Shown: positions 21,822 to 33,452 of the stretch, in pieces
Layout of the letters: each line of letters starts with the position of its first letter
How positions within the stretch are numbered: position 1 is the stretch's first letter
Source: Laccaria trichodermophora
Lineage: Eukaryota > Basidiomycota > Agaricomycetes > Agaricales > Hydnangiaceae
Length of the DNA stretch: 64,000 bases
Assembly (NCBI GenBank): GCA_018417955.1
Contig: JACTVC010000009.1
Coordinates: 310,001-374,000 of the forward strand
Direction of reading: 5' to 3'
Notes under the pieces: generated by a model
Seen by the model: the letters and a program-made list of their open reading frames with translations, nothing else
The model's database searches: none
What the model was told of the DNA's origin: nothing
Translations under genes and position numbers: made by a program

Positions 21822-24800
21822 TTGGTTTCAACAGACGTTCCTACGTCAGGCTTCCCCCGAGCTGGAAGGGGCGCTGACCAGTCTGTCAGTCGCACCCCTA
21901 ATGAAAGCTCCCGGGACGGAGACAGACCACCTGCTACGATGGGACAGGGACGACCAGAGCAAACCAGCCAGCGAGCCAGCAGGGAATGGAATCCCCCTCA
22001 GTATCAAGGAGGTAGCAATGATGGCCGCCCCCCAAACCCCCGTCGTACCCAAGACACAACGCAACGACCAGCAGCCCCACCTAGCCTGAGATGTGCTGGG
22101 AGGGGACCCCCTCGAGTGGGTACCACTCAATATGTGCAATACGAAGGGGCAGGAAATGAAGCCCCAATGCTGCTGGCAAATGCCAGCCACATAACAACCC
22201 TGCCCAGGCAAGGAGGCAGACAACCAACAACTCCAAGAAACCCAACAAGAGGTAGCGCCCTACCGGGAGAGGCCACGAGTCCCCCTCCAAGAGCCCAAGC
22301 CAGACCCAGGACACTGGGTAACAAAACCCTGAGAGCAAACATTACCATTGCCTCCTTAAACATCAACGGAGGCGGCACCGCACAAACAAGAGAAAAATGG
22401 CAGCATGTAAACCAGCTGCTGAGAGATAAGAAAATTGGCATCCTTGCCGTACAAGAGACCCACCTCAGAGAGGACACAGTCCATAGCCTCCATGCCCAAT
22501 TCCACCAACGCCTCCACATTATAAATAGCAGTGATCCAGAGCACCCCAACGCAAGGGGGGTGGCAATAATCCTAAATAAGAGCAGTGTAGCCTGGAAGGA
22601 AGCAATAACACACATACTAGTACCTGGTCGTGCTGTGCTCGTATCAGTCCCGTGGCACAAAGAATCAATCATAAATGTACTCGCAGTCTACGCGCCAAAC
22701 CACGAGAGAGAAAATGCAGCCTTCTGGGGCACCCTAAAACGCATGTGGGCTGCAAATGAGTTCCCGCATCCAGATATACTCCTGGGTGATTTCAACTGTG
22801 TAGAGGCAGATATGGACCGCCTCCCTCTCCGACAAAACGCCCCAGCCGCTGCTGCTGCGCTAGAGGAATTTAAATCCGAGATTGGCCTCCTTGATGGCTG
22901 GAGGCAAGAAAACCCCGAAACGCTTGCCTACACCTGGAGCGATAGTGCAGGCCGAAGATCAAGGCTAGACAGAATATATGTCAGTGATGCAGTCCTCAGG
23001 TGTAGTCGGGAATGGCTCATCAGAAGGGTTGCTTTTACCACAGACCACTGCCTTGTATCTGTGAACTTCTCTAACCCCGGAGCCCCCTTCATTGGAAAAG
23101 GCCGATGGTCAATGCCTCACTTCCTCCTGCAAGATTGTACGGTGATGAGTAGGATAAGGGAGATGGGAATAGAACTTGTTAAAAAGGCTGAGTTATGTGC
23201 TCCCCAACAGACCGGAGAAAATAATGTTCAGGTCCTGCATATGAAATTTAAGCAGAATGTTGAACACTATGTACGGGGATATGCAAAGACGATTACCCCG
23301 AAACTGGATAGGCTGATAGAGAAGAAAGAAAGAGCTCTCAAAGATGTCCTTAACAATGAAACGATAAGCCTAGCCGAGAAGCAGATGCTTGCCGGCATGC
23401 TCGACGAAGAGGTACAGGCCCTGGAAAAACAAAGGCATACAAAAGCAAGGGATAGGACAGCGGCGAAGAACCGCCTAGAGGCAGAGACCATGAGCAAAGC
23501 GTGGTGTAGATCCGGGAAGGCCCAGGTGACGAGGGACCTCCTATATTCCTTAAAAAAGCCCAGGCTGGACCCGCCGGAATATGAGAAGCGCTCGGATAAA
23601 ATGGCTGAGATAGCGAGGAACTACCACGAGAAGCTGCAAGATACAGGAGGCGTAGTTGACCAGCAGGAGAGAGACCAAGAAATGGATGACGTCCTCGACT
23701 GCATCCAGACCAGAATCCCTGCGAGTGAAGGGAGGAAACTGGCTGAGTTGATTGGCCAAGAAGAGATCCGTAAAGCCATAAAGGACCTCCCCGATGGTAA
23801 AGCTGCCGGGGTAGACGGCATGCCCCATGAACTCTGGAAGAAGTTGCTGGACCAGCACGATGAGAACGTTAAAAATGGAAGGCCTTCCTTTGACGTTCTG
23901 AGACTGCTCCAGCTGCTCTACAACGACATTGAACAGGAAGGCATGGCTGAGGGAACGAGCTTCTCGAAGGGGTGGATGTGCCCCATATACAAAAAAAGCG
24001 ACAGGACGGAGATTGCCAACTACCGACCAATCACGGTGCTGAACACGGATTACAAGATTTTCACGAGGGCACTCACGACACGGCTCACCTCTGCTGTTCC
24101 TGAAATCATCCACCGGGATCAGGCTGGTTTCATGAAAGGAAGGAAGATTGAAGATCAGACAGAACTGATTAAACTGATGATTAGTGCATGCGAGGTTGAC
24201 GAGGTAAACGGGGCGATAGTTTGCCTTGATCAAGAGAAAGCCTACGACAAAATCTCCCACGATTTCCTTTTCCGAAGCCTGCGCAAATTTGGGTTCCCTG
24301 AGCACTTTATAGATACAGTCAAGTCTCTCTACTACGATGCACACACTGTCGTAATTATAAATGGAGAAGTGAGCTCCCCCTTCAAAATAACAAGGGGTGT
24401 CCGCCAAGGTGACCCACTATCATGCCTGTTGTTCAACATTGCAATTGAGTCCCTTGCAACCATGCTCCGAGAATCAGACCTAGAAGGTCTACGCATCCAT
24501 GGAAATGTCGAACGGACTATCGCAACCTTGTTCGCGGACGACACAACAGTATACCTCTCGGAAAAGGACAGTTTCTCGGACCTACAATCGATTTTGCATA
24601 AGTGGTGCCGAGCATCTAGAGCTAAATTTAATGTCCAAAAGACGGAAATCATACCAGTCGGCTCTGAAAGGTACTGTGCAGAGGTGCTTGAGAAGCGCAA
24701 ACTCCATGCCGACCAGCCCGAGATCCCCCCACAAATCCACATAGCGAAGGACGGTGAGCCAATTAGAGTCCTGGGTGCTTTTGTTGGGAATAAAGTGAAT

Positions 24801-27137
24801 CAAGTAAACGTGTGGGCGCCGCTGCTAGAAAAGGCCGACAGTGCTCTCGCCTGCTGGGAAAAAACCCGCCCCACCCTAGAGGGAAGGAGACTTGTAATAG
24901 GGATGGTGGTCGGGGGGTATACCCAATACCTAGCAAGGGTGCAGGGAATGCCAAAAGATGTTGAAATGTTGATCACAAAGAAGATCCGCCGCTTTATGTC
25001 TGGGGGCGAGAAGGTACCAACAATAGGCCTGCATGTTCTGCACAGCAACGTTGAGGATGGCGGGAGGAAAGTTCTTGACGTAGTGGCGAGAAACCAAGCC
25101 ATAGAATTAATGAAAATGAAGAGCTATCTAGCTAAAGACATCGAACGCCCCAAGTGGGCCAAGGTTGCCGATGTGCTGGTATCGAAAAATGTATCCGCTG
25201 GATGCCGGGTCCAGGACGACCTTTCATGCACAAACTTCCTGCTACAAAGCTGGAGAGTGAACAAAACACCAAATAAGACCACGCTGCCTGTGTGCCTGCG
25301 TAGTATGCTGAAGGCAGCAGACCGCTCCGGTGTGTCCTTTAACCCTGCCGCCCTCGGAGGTAACCTAAAACGGCAAATGCCTATCTGGCATCACCTGGGA
25401 CTGGAAGGGGCTCGGGTTCGCAATAACGGGCAGAGGGAGACATGCCTGCGACAAAACCATGGGATAATAACCGTTGGCGACCTTGAGGCCCTCACCACGA
25501 GGGCACGACCCGATGACCATAGATGCTCTGGGAACTGCAACTGTGACACCTGCGGGCAAGACCGCCTGACTGGCTGCACAAACCCTCACAGCTGCACTGC
25601 CGCTGCAGCCAGACTTTTAAGTAAGCTCCCCCCTAAGTGGAGCCCAAGCCGGTCCGAGGATGACAAGCTCAAAGTGCAAGAGACCGCTGAGGGGGTTGGG
25701 GACGAGAATGTCGGTGAAAACCTCACTTTCTCCCCAAATCTGATAGTTAGGAGCGACCTCTCCGAAGGCTTCAGGGTTTTCACGTGCCCTGAGAAACAAT
25801 GTGATGCACCCGCGACCGGCCACGATCCCCCTGCCGAGAACTGCACAGTCACGCAACTGTGCATAAACGGAACTTGTGAAAGAAGCGGGGAAGAGGATGC
25901 AAGTGTGGGGGCCGGGGGATGGTTTCCAGCAGATGAGGCCCGAAATTTCTCTATTAGGCTGCCCCCTGAGATCCGCACGACACAAGCAGCAGAAATCGCA
26001 GCCTTGATAATAGCGCTACAAGGAGCGCGAGCTGCGGACGAGCTTATATTAACGAGCAGCTCAGAGTACCTGATAGCTGGACTTACTAAAGACCTCCAGA
26101 AATGGGAGGACCACGGCTGGATAGGCGTCGAGAACATGGGACTGCTGAGGAGAGCGGCGGCTGAGCTGAGGGGCCGAAAAGGCAAGACAATCTTCCGCCG
26201 AGCAGCAAAGGGGGAGCAGGGGCCCAAAGAGGCGCACGACCGTGCTGTGGCCGCTGCTAAGAGGCATGACTGGATCAACGTCAACCTGAGTGTCACCAAC
26301 CCCCCTGAAGTAACAGGTGCCAAGTTAAGTGTGATGACGCAAGCGCTCCTCTACAAGGGTATTGTAAGTACAAGGGCGAAGCAGCAACGCTGTGGCACGG
26401 TAGTGTGCCTAGATATTGCCAGGCATGGTGTCAAGGAGGCCTCCGGTCTCCTCCCCACTGACCACAAAATCTGGCGTTCCCTGAGGAATAAGGATGTGTC
26501 GAGGCAAGCACGGGCTTACCTATGGAAATGCATGCACAACGCCCACCGCTGTGGGGGGTACTGGCTAAAGCTCCCCGGATACGAGCAGCGTGCGGACTGT
26601 TGAATCTGTGGCCATGAAGAGTCCATGGAACATATCCTCACTGGCTGCCGTGCCTCAGGGCAAGGAACGGTGTGGAGGCTAGTGCGAGAGCTTTTTGAGA
26701 AGAAGGGTATCCCGCTTACCAATGCCCCTACTTTCGGCCAAATCCTTGGCTGTGCGTTAATTGAGCTCCGTGACCGGAAGGGTAAGCTGCTGAAAGGTAG
26801 CAGCAGGTTATACAGGATAATCGTCTCGGAGTCAGCATATCTTATCTGGAAATTGAGATGCGAGTGGAGAATCGAGAGAAGTGAGAGTGAAAGCAAGATG
26901 CACACCGAATTGGAAGTCGCCAACCGATGGATGAGCATGGTCAACGGGAGGCTCAAGATGGACTGCCTAATGGCAGACAGAAAGAGGTACGGCCGTAAAG
27001 CGATCAGCCCTGACATGGTTGGTCAAACGTGGAAAGATGTCCTCCATGACGAGAGGGGCCTACCTGAAAACTGGGTCTTGGATTCTGAGGTTTTAGTGGG
27101 TATGAGAGTAGGGCGCCCTCCAGGGCACAACCGCTAG
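21822..27137 (+). pseudogene. LINE ORF2: endonuclease, reverse transcriptase, degenerate RNase H, one stop
   Basis: A single frame encodes an APE-type endonuclease (ASLNINGGG, AVQETHLRED, LLGDFNCVE, RLDRIYVS, TTDHCLVSV), then reverse transcriptase (GKAAGVDGMP, YRPITVLN, QAGFMKGRKIED, GVRQGDPLSCLLFN, catalytic FADD in TLFADDTTVY). An RNase H-like domain follows near 25850-26270 but two expected Asp are replaced: INGTC where DGS is usual and TSSSEY where SDS is usual; the Glu (QAAEIAAL) remains. A TGA at 26601-26603 cuts the Cys-rich C-terminus (RADC-stop-ICGHEE ... HILTGC); the same frame continues to 27137. The frame is open from a TTG at 21822; the true start is unclear. Confidence 0.88.
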
Positions 27138-27305
27138 CTTAGGCTGCAGCTGCTCTGAGCCCCACACTGCTCTAGGATGAGCGTGCGTAAATGCATTTCC
27201 TCGGGGTGGCTGGTTTCTTATTATCCAACGGGGTGAAACCCCCTGTCCCACATGCTTGCGTGTAAGGCTAACTTTGTTAGTTGTTGCTCGCATCTATAGC
27301 TCCAC

Positions 27306-27306
<1 letters not shown>

Positions 27307-27342
<36 letters not shown>
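27307..27342 (+). repeat. LINE poly-A tail, 36 A
   Basis: Thirty-six uninterrupted A directly before the candidate 3' target duplication (27343-27353). A long perfect A run indicates recent insertion. Confidence 0.9.
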
Positions 27343-27344
<2 letters not shown>

Positions 27345-27773
27345 ATCATCTAGAAACTTCTGTCGGATCTTAAAAAGAGTCTATGTATGGGAATATTGTA
27401 TTGTCGGACTTCGAAACATTATCTGGACTCTCTGGAAGAATCCGTGATCTTCGTTCGGATTCAAAAAGTTGAATTTGCTTACTCACAAAGTTAGAGATCT
27501 ATGTATGAGATGATAAAGTAGCTTCTCACGTGTTCGCGTGCCATCGCGCCATTCAACTTTCAAAAGATATTGAGTTGTAATAATGTTTAGCGGCAGGCCA
27601 GCCCACCTGGTCCCCGAGTTTTGTTTGCGCAAAGTTTCTGTCTATCGTTTTAATGGCCTGTCCATAAATGTTGATGAGATGGCAATATAGTAAGATTGTA
27701 TTATGCTTTGGGATAAAGATGTATGTACATGAGTAAGGAAGTTGTGGCCATTTTCGGAATGTGTTTTGTACAT

Positions 27774-28944
27774 TTAAATGAGGCTTTCGTTTTCGTTGAG
27801 GATGATGTCTGGTTGAGTGATATCTGCGATGTCATCAATAAGATAGTCGTCAGTGACGCCGATCGGAGGTGAGGGTGTGAGGGAGAAATCGATAGATGCG
27901 TCTTTTGATGGGTACGCGAGCCAGATGATGGACTGGATATTGAAGGTGAGACTCGGAGAGGTGTTGACCGCCACACTTGAAAGGGAGCTGCTTAGTCGAT
28001 GATAAGGAAAGGTGGTGAGGGTGAATACGGCGATGACGGCAGAGTTTGGGGTCAGTTCATTGACGATCTGCTGCAAGTTCTTGTATTGACTGAGAAGGAA
28101 TGGCTTGGTGCCATTGTAAACAGGTACTGATGAAGATAGCGTGAGTTGAGGTGTAGGAGATAAAACAAAGAGAGATGAGACCTTTAGCATCCCATGGCAG
28201 CAAGGCTGTGCGAACGGAAATTGTAAGTAGGTGTCGTAGGAAAAGGAAGATAGGGTGGGAAGTGTACCTTTTTCTATGTCGTCATGTTGTCGGCGACGAT
28301 GGGATGAGGGTGTAAGTCCTCGTATGGTGGTTTGACCTGTACCTTCTTTGAGTTTGCGAGCTGTGGTGATACTGACTCCTTGTTGGAATATGGGGAGAAA
28401 GAGGACTTTTTCATGTAAGATTTCGCCAATTGCCGCAATGGCACGGGGAAAGGTTCGGTTTGAAAAGGAAACAGAGATGTTGCGACTGATGTCGCCGCTG
28501 AGCAGGGAGCTATTTGTAACGGTGCCGACTAGGAAGAAGCGAGTGGGAGTATTTGTTGGATCGTCTCGTTGACAAAAGTATTTGTTCTTCATCTCGAAAT
28601 CATTGGGCTCGATGAGTGCGAGGTTTTCGATGAGTCCACAAGTGCCGGGCGCGTCTTCAAGTGTTCGCAGTTGCTTAGTGACATCTGTATTATAGCAAGC
28701 GTTAAAATTGCACAGTTCGATGTTCATCAGATTGGGTGAAGTGCTGAGAGGGTGACATTTCATAGGTATGCCTGTGAGAGTGCTATAGGATGCATCAGAG
28801 ACGTTAGACACGAGCTATAGCAGTATTTGCGCACCTTTCCTGGAGAACTTCATCAGCTGTTTTTGTTCGTTTTGCGGGATGTGCCGTTGGTGGAGGGGGG
28901 TCGTCGCCCTCCTTTCGTTTTTGCGATTCATGGTGACTTGGCAT
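27774..28944 (-). CDS. Unassigned protein, 372 aa, two exons
   Basis: Exon 1 is 28944-28835 (ATG, a basic segment with PAKRTKTADEVLQE, probably a nuclear localisation signal). A 52-nt GT-AG intron (28783-28834) follows, then exon 2 from 28782 to the stop at 27774; total 1,119 nt, in frame. A GTCTCATC...ATCAG intron in exon 2 is possible by motif, but the frame is open through it and removing 55 nt would break the frame. The product has many Ser/Thr and short hydrophobic segments and an acidic tail (DDYLIDDIADI). I do not recognise it. Its ATG lies 151 bp from that of a divergent neighbour, so they may share a promoter. Confidence 0.6.
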
Positions 28945-29095
28945 CGTCAATGTGCAGGTGAGATGTTGTTGAGAGGATGAATTGAAGTTACGACGTCAGT
29001 TATTCTTATGACGTATATTGATGAAAGTTGTTGATGCATTGTTATGACGTTCTGATATCATAGTGTTCCTTCAACTCTTACCGTTTACTCTATCC
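28945..29095. promoter_or_regulatory. Shared divergent promoter region
   Basis: 151 bp separate the two start codons of oppositely oriented genes. It is AT-rich with repeated TGACGT-like motifs (ACGACGTCAG, TATGACGT twice), which resemble CRE/ATF half sites; this assignment is inference. Confidence 0.35.
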
Positions 29096-30152
29096 ATGGC
29101 AACTCTATCAATTGGCGAAAAGTTGGAAATACTTTCGCAATCTTGGGAAATATGTAGGTTCTCATTTTAATTCATGAATGTTATTTGATGTGTCATGGTA
29201 CAGCTACGGCACTCGACTCTGTTGTTGAACGCCGAACGTCGTCAGACATCTATTGGGACATGCAACTGAGCCAGTATATGGATGCTGGTGTTGTTCACGA
29301 TAGATTTGTTGTGAAGAAAAGTGCCGGATACAGTTTTTTGGTCTGGAAGAAAGAATCCGGACAGCCTGAAGTTGTGCTCAATATTACGGGGGTCGTCATG
29401 TCTGCCTTCTTTGGACCTATTGTTTGGTGAGTTATACATATATAATTTCACGATTTTATTTGTATTGATATGGATGTTGAGTACAACCAATACGAAGAAA
29501 ATCTTGCAGAACGTGTCAATCGTTGGTTTTAAAAACGTTGCTTTTGGCGAAGCTTTAAAGGCTACCCATCAAATCTATCGGCTATTTGAACAAAGTCATC
29601 CTCCGGGTGCTATGAAACCATTTAAATTTTCGTATGAACTAGACGAGCCTGCATTTCTTGCTCAAGCTCGTTTTCTAACACCTGCTCACAATAACCCTTT
29701 TAATGAAGCAATACATGATATCCGAATTGGTCAAGATCCCAGGGGGTACTTGCGACAACTGGTTAATTCAGGGGAATTTTGTTATACTGATGATAACGAA
29801 ATTGAATTTGAGGAAGTGTATTGTAGAACGAATGTTATTACTGAGTTGGAGGATCCTTGCATAATTCGTCCTGGCTATCTTGTTGAATTGTCTGTCAATT
29901 TTCGCACTGTTACTGTCAGTGGGGCTGGCAGGCCTATGCAAGTTTTTTTGGTAAAGTTAGACAAAGTTGTTGTCCTCAACAAAATTGGTTCTAGGGTGTG
30001 TTAGCCCTTCTCTTGCAAGCCTTTTTCTGATCATATAACAGCTTTTATCCATATACGACAATAATATGAAAACTGCACGCGAAGTTCAAAAATCTGAAGA
30101 TGAGATTTTTGTTTCTATTCCAAAAAAGCGCCGTATCACTTCAGCTGTTTAA
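29096..30152 (+). CDS. Unassigned nuclear-like protein, 301 aa, four exons
   Basis: Exons 29096-29153, 29204-29426, 29482-29995, 30042-30152 join in frame to 906 nt. All introns are GT-AG, 46-55 nt. The product begins MATLSIGEKLEILSQSWE, has a compact middle (SDIYWDMQLSQYM, FLVWKKESGQPEVVLNITG), a segment with PARFLTP-like helices, and ends in a basic PKKRRITSAV, a likely nuclear localisation signal. No known domain is recognised. It is divergent from the gene at 27774-28944; its end lies 220 bp before the element B insertion and the tail of the split reductase gene. Confidence 0.62.
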
Positions 30153-30372
30153 GTTGTAGGTATAGTAGGACTTGATATGGTGTAGTAATATCTTTTAATC
30201 AATGATGTTGATCTGGTGGTCTACCATCCGATGCCATCATGCTGGTGCGGTGGTCCTAGAAGCCAACATTGCATGGCAAATATGGCAGCTCAAGCTGAAG
30301 CGGTGAAGCGACGACAAAGATTGATGCGTATTCTATCAATCATCACTCTAACTTCCCATCTCTCTCCATCTT

Positions 30373-30404
30373 TCACAGTGCACGCCGTCTGATATCCTTG
30401 TGAA
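30373..30404 (-). pseudogene. IFA38: Last codons of the split 3-ketoacyl reductase gene
   Basis: On the minus strand, from the target duplication TTCAC the sequence reads H K D I R R R A L stop (30373-30375). This continues exactly the frame THSL that breaks at 43886 on the far side of element B. So the terminal codons of the reductase gene were carried 13.5 kb away by the insertion. Confidence 0.85.
30400..30404. repeat. Target-site duplication GTGAA (left)
   Basis: GTGAA directly precedes TGTAACACG of the 5' LTR and is repeated at 43886-43890 directly after the 3' LTR. Five bases is the normal Ty3/gypsy duplication. Confidence 0.95.
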
Positions 30405-30881
30405 TGTAACACGATAGTACAGCAAGCCTTCGCCATCTCTACATCTCATACTATGATACTTCCCACTCCCCGAGATTCAACTCTCGTTCCGCCACTTTGT
30501 GTTTCATTTTCTTACCACGTTATTACTTTTCGTTACATAAGCGTTGTACTTACACCTCATGTTCTACATGAGGTGAAGATATCTTCTTTTACCACCAACT
30601 ACTCTGTATCGCTCGATACATAGCCCTACTAACGGCTATATCAAGCTCTCAGAGAACTTGGGACTACAAGAGGCCGTCAGCGCAGTTACTGTCATCTTCA
30701 CTGGAACTGTCCGTGAAGATCGGGATACGAGTTCCGTGAACTGTCACGTTCTACGATCCCGCGCGTCTAGCCGTCTTATCCGACCTCTGCGAAGGTCTTC
30801 ACACCTTTGTTCGTGTATCCGTCAGACTCACTACGACTGTCCCACTTCCTTGAGGACACTTACGCAAGAAAGTGTTCCACA
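30405..30881 (+). repeat. 5' LTR of element B
   Basis: Starts TGTAACACG, ends GTGTTCCACA. It differs from the 3' LTR at three positions (CAGCAAG/CAGTAAG, CTCGATAC/CTCAATAC, CACTACGAC/CACTATGAC). It contains a perfect 10-bp hairpin at 30553-30575 (CACCTCATGT, loop TCT). The base after the LTR does not match a primer-binding site I recognise. Confidence 0.95.
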
Positions 30882-31270
30882 AAGGTGGACACTGTGGGAA
30901 CAGTTGTATACCTGACCGATAACATATCTTTTCAATCATCTAACCGAAATCACACCTACATCCGCACGCTCGTCAACGGAGTCGCTCCCACAACCCTACA
31001 AGCAACCTCACAACCTTCAATCTTTCGTTCGCCCCCCCCCTCGCCAACCTGTCCGACTACCGTCGTTCCAAGATCACCCCCTCGGTTTCCAGAGGGGGCA
31101 GACCGGCATTCTCTGGCCCACTAGGGACTTCCAGGCTTCCAATCCCGACGACGTCAATTCGCCCAAGTAGTAGCAAGACGTCACCTCCTGAAGATCCTAC
31201 GCCCGAGACCACGTGGAGGAAAAGCACCGTATTTGCTTCAACCCCCCAAGCCCCGATAGGTAGCAAGAAG

Positions 31271-32052
31271 ATGTCGGCTATGCGAGACCCCCCACCCCAT
31301 CTACAGCCCCATACAGGTCCTAGCAGATCTACTTCAACCACATCCCCAACGATCACTCCAATCTCAAACGAATCCACTCGAACGTCTTCGCCTGGCACAG
31401 TCGACCCGTCGGACAATCCAGCATCGAATTTGAATTCTTTCCCTGCAAACCGTCTAGGTATGGACAGGGGTTATTCCCTATCCCCAATGTACAGCCTCAT
31501 CCTTGAATATAACAAGGAAGGAGGCGACAACCTATCGACGGCTGCGGAGGTTTCGTGGATATTGCAGAAACCCACGCTCCAGCCCCAACACATCGAGAGG
31601 GGGGGGAACGATTCCGATCCCCTCACTGCTGTACGATTGGTCGACTCGGAATTACAACCTATACTGCGTGCCGTTACCGAGCTTCAAGTATTCTTGGACA
31701 GAATGGTTCAACTTATCGAGGAACGTACCAAGGTATTCCGGATTGACCCGAATGAAACGATGACTCTGGCCCTCCAAGGTTGCGCAAGTCGTTCTCAACT
31801 AGAAATGGCTTACAAGATCTTGCTCAAGCGACTACTGACTGCCCAACAATCGATTATGAAGTACGAGGCGCAGTACCGCCAACAAGAAGTTCCTCTCTCT
31901 CCGCTGTCCACCGTCCCGGAACTGTACGATGAGCTCAACAATATCGAGAGCGTGGACGACAGAATGAGGTTCATGTTGAACAATGTGCCTCGCCATCAGA
32001 ACCAGATCTTGTCAGGCGCGCGAGAGGCTCTCAAGCAGGGACTAGCCTGGGA
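31271..32052 (+). CDS. Element B Gag N-terminal part (interrupted)
   Basis: First ATG of the gag-pol frame is at 31271; the frame is open upstream to at least 31120, so the start is uncertain. The N-terminal part is Pro/Ser/Thr-rich. A helical region follows (SELQPILRAVTELQVFLDRM, SQLEMAYKILLKRLLTAQQS). The frame is cut after GLAW at the 8-bp duplication of the nested element and stops at TAG 32060-32062 inside it. The continuation starts at 33773 in the same frame. Confidence 0.75.
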
Positions 32053-33107
32053 GAGGTCTTAGCAGTGCCCCCCCTATTCCTGCAGGAATCTGGTCATTCC
32101 GGTGGAATTCCGGTGGATTCCAGTGGAATGGAATTTAGCAGAAGGCCCTGCTAAATTATTCATTCCGGTGTTTTCCATTCCAGTGGAATTCCGGTGGATT
32201 CCGGAATTTACACCGGAATGTTCCCTGGAATGGTCTTCCCCGGAATGGGCAGGAATGGTGTTCCCCGGAGTGGGCAGGAATGGAAATCCTGTTTATTTTG
32301 TTTATTTGTTATGTATTATAGTTTATTTATTTTCGATGAATAACAAACAATGCTTGTTTGGCAAACAATGCTCACCAAACATACTCTCTCCTTCCACCAC
32401 CACCACCACCACGCTCGTCACCACCGCCAACGCCACGCCATCGCCGTCACCCGTAGCCACCACCGCCCACGTCACTCGTCAATTACCCATGGCCACGACG
32501 ACCACCAAAATCAACCACAACACCATTCAACGACAACGCGGCGACGCCACGTCACGAAACAACGAGCACCAGAACCCACGAAAACACCCAACGCCCACGA
32601 AAACAACGCCCCCGGACACAAAACAACACCCAACGGAGACAAAACAACGCCCACCACCCACGTACACCACCAGCGCCCACGAGAACCATACCCCGCCCAC
32701 GAAAACACCCCACCGCCCACCGAAAAACACGAGCGCCCACCGAAAAACATGCGCCGCCTACCGAAAAACATGCACCGCCCACACGACACACGACGGCACC
32801 ACGCCGCCTACCAAAACCACCACGTCCACACCAACGCCACCCACGACGACGCCCCCAATGGCAACCAGCGCCCACGACGACGGCGACGACAACGCCCACG
32901 AATAACGCAAAAACACGGACACACGACGAAAACGCGAACACGCGACGACGACGACGAAATGCGACACAACGATGGGACGCCAACGCGGGACGACGATGGA
33001 GGTCCCAGCCACACTCCCTCTCCCCTCCACCATTCCCTCTCTCCCTTCCTCTTTCCCCCTTTCCTCGTCCCTCCCCCTTGCTCCCTTCCCCTTTGCTCCA
33101 CCATTCC

Positions 33108-33240
33108 CTCCCCCTTTCCTCCCTCCCCCCTTTCCTCCCTCCCCCCTTTCCTCCCTCCCCCCTTTCCTCCCTCCCCCCTTTCCTCCCTCCCCCCTTTCCT
33201 CCCTCCCCCCTTCCTTCCTTCCCCCTTTCCTCCCTCCCCC
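33108..33240 (+). repeat. 16-bp pyrimidine tandem repeat
   Basis: About six near-perfect copies of TTTCCTCCCTCCCCCC, within a pure C/T tract of more than 200 bases inside the nested element. Such a mirror-like pyrimidine tract can form triplex DNA. Confidence 0.85.
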
Positions 33241-33301
33241 TTCCTCCCTCCCCTCCCTTGTTCTTCCCTCTTCCTTGTCCCTCCCAAAAATATAAATACA
33301 C

Positions 33302-33452
33302 CCCACCTTGTCCCTCCCCTACCCCCTCCCTTTAAGATAAACTGTGTAGTGTGTAGTAATACATTTCAAATACATTCCCACCTTGTCCCTCCCCTACCCC
33401 CTCCCTTTAAGATAAACTGTGTAGTGTGTGTAGCAATACATTTCAAATACAT
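33302..33452 (+). repeat. 75-bp direct duplication inside the nested element
   Basis: Two adjacent copies of a unit running from CACCTTGTCCCTCCCC to TTTCAAATACATT; they differ by a GT insertion and one base (GTAGTAATAC versus GTGTAGCAATAC). Confidence 0.85.

Larger units (their letters stand above)
16762..27342 (+). mobile_element. Tad1-like non-LTR retrotransposon (LINE), about 10.6 kb
   Basis: The element comprises a GC-rich leader with an extra ORF, ORF1 with zinc knuckle, ORF2 with APE endonuclease, reverse transcriptase and RNase H-like domain, and a 36-base poly-A (27307-27342). The 3' edge is firm. The 5' edge rests on the candidate 11-bp duplication and on a composition change at 16762; if it is wrong, the element would start nearer ORF1. 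It inserted upstream of the HNH-like gene in opposite orientation. A single TGA in ORF2 suggests it has been inactive for a short time only. Confidence 0.75.

Noticed and set aside
28127..28181. GT-AG intron inside the gene at 27774-28944
   Set aside because: The frame is open through it and removing 55 nt breaks the frame.
32552..33306. Long minus-strand Gly/Arg/Glu-rich ORFs
   Set aside because: Antisense of the pyrimidine tandem repeat; pure repeat translation.
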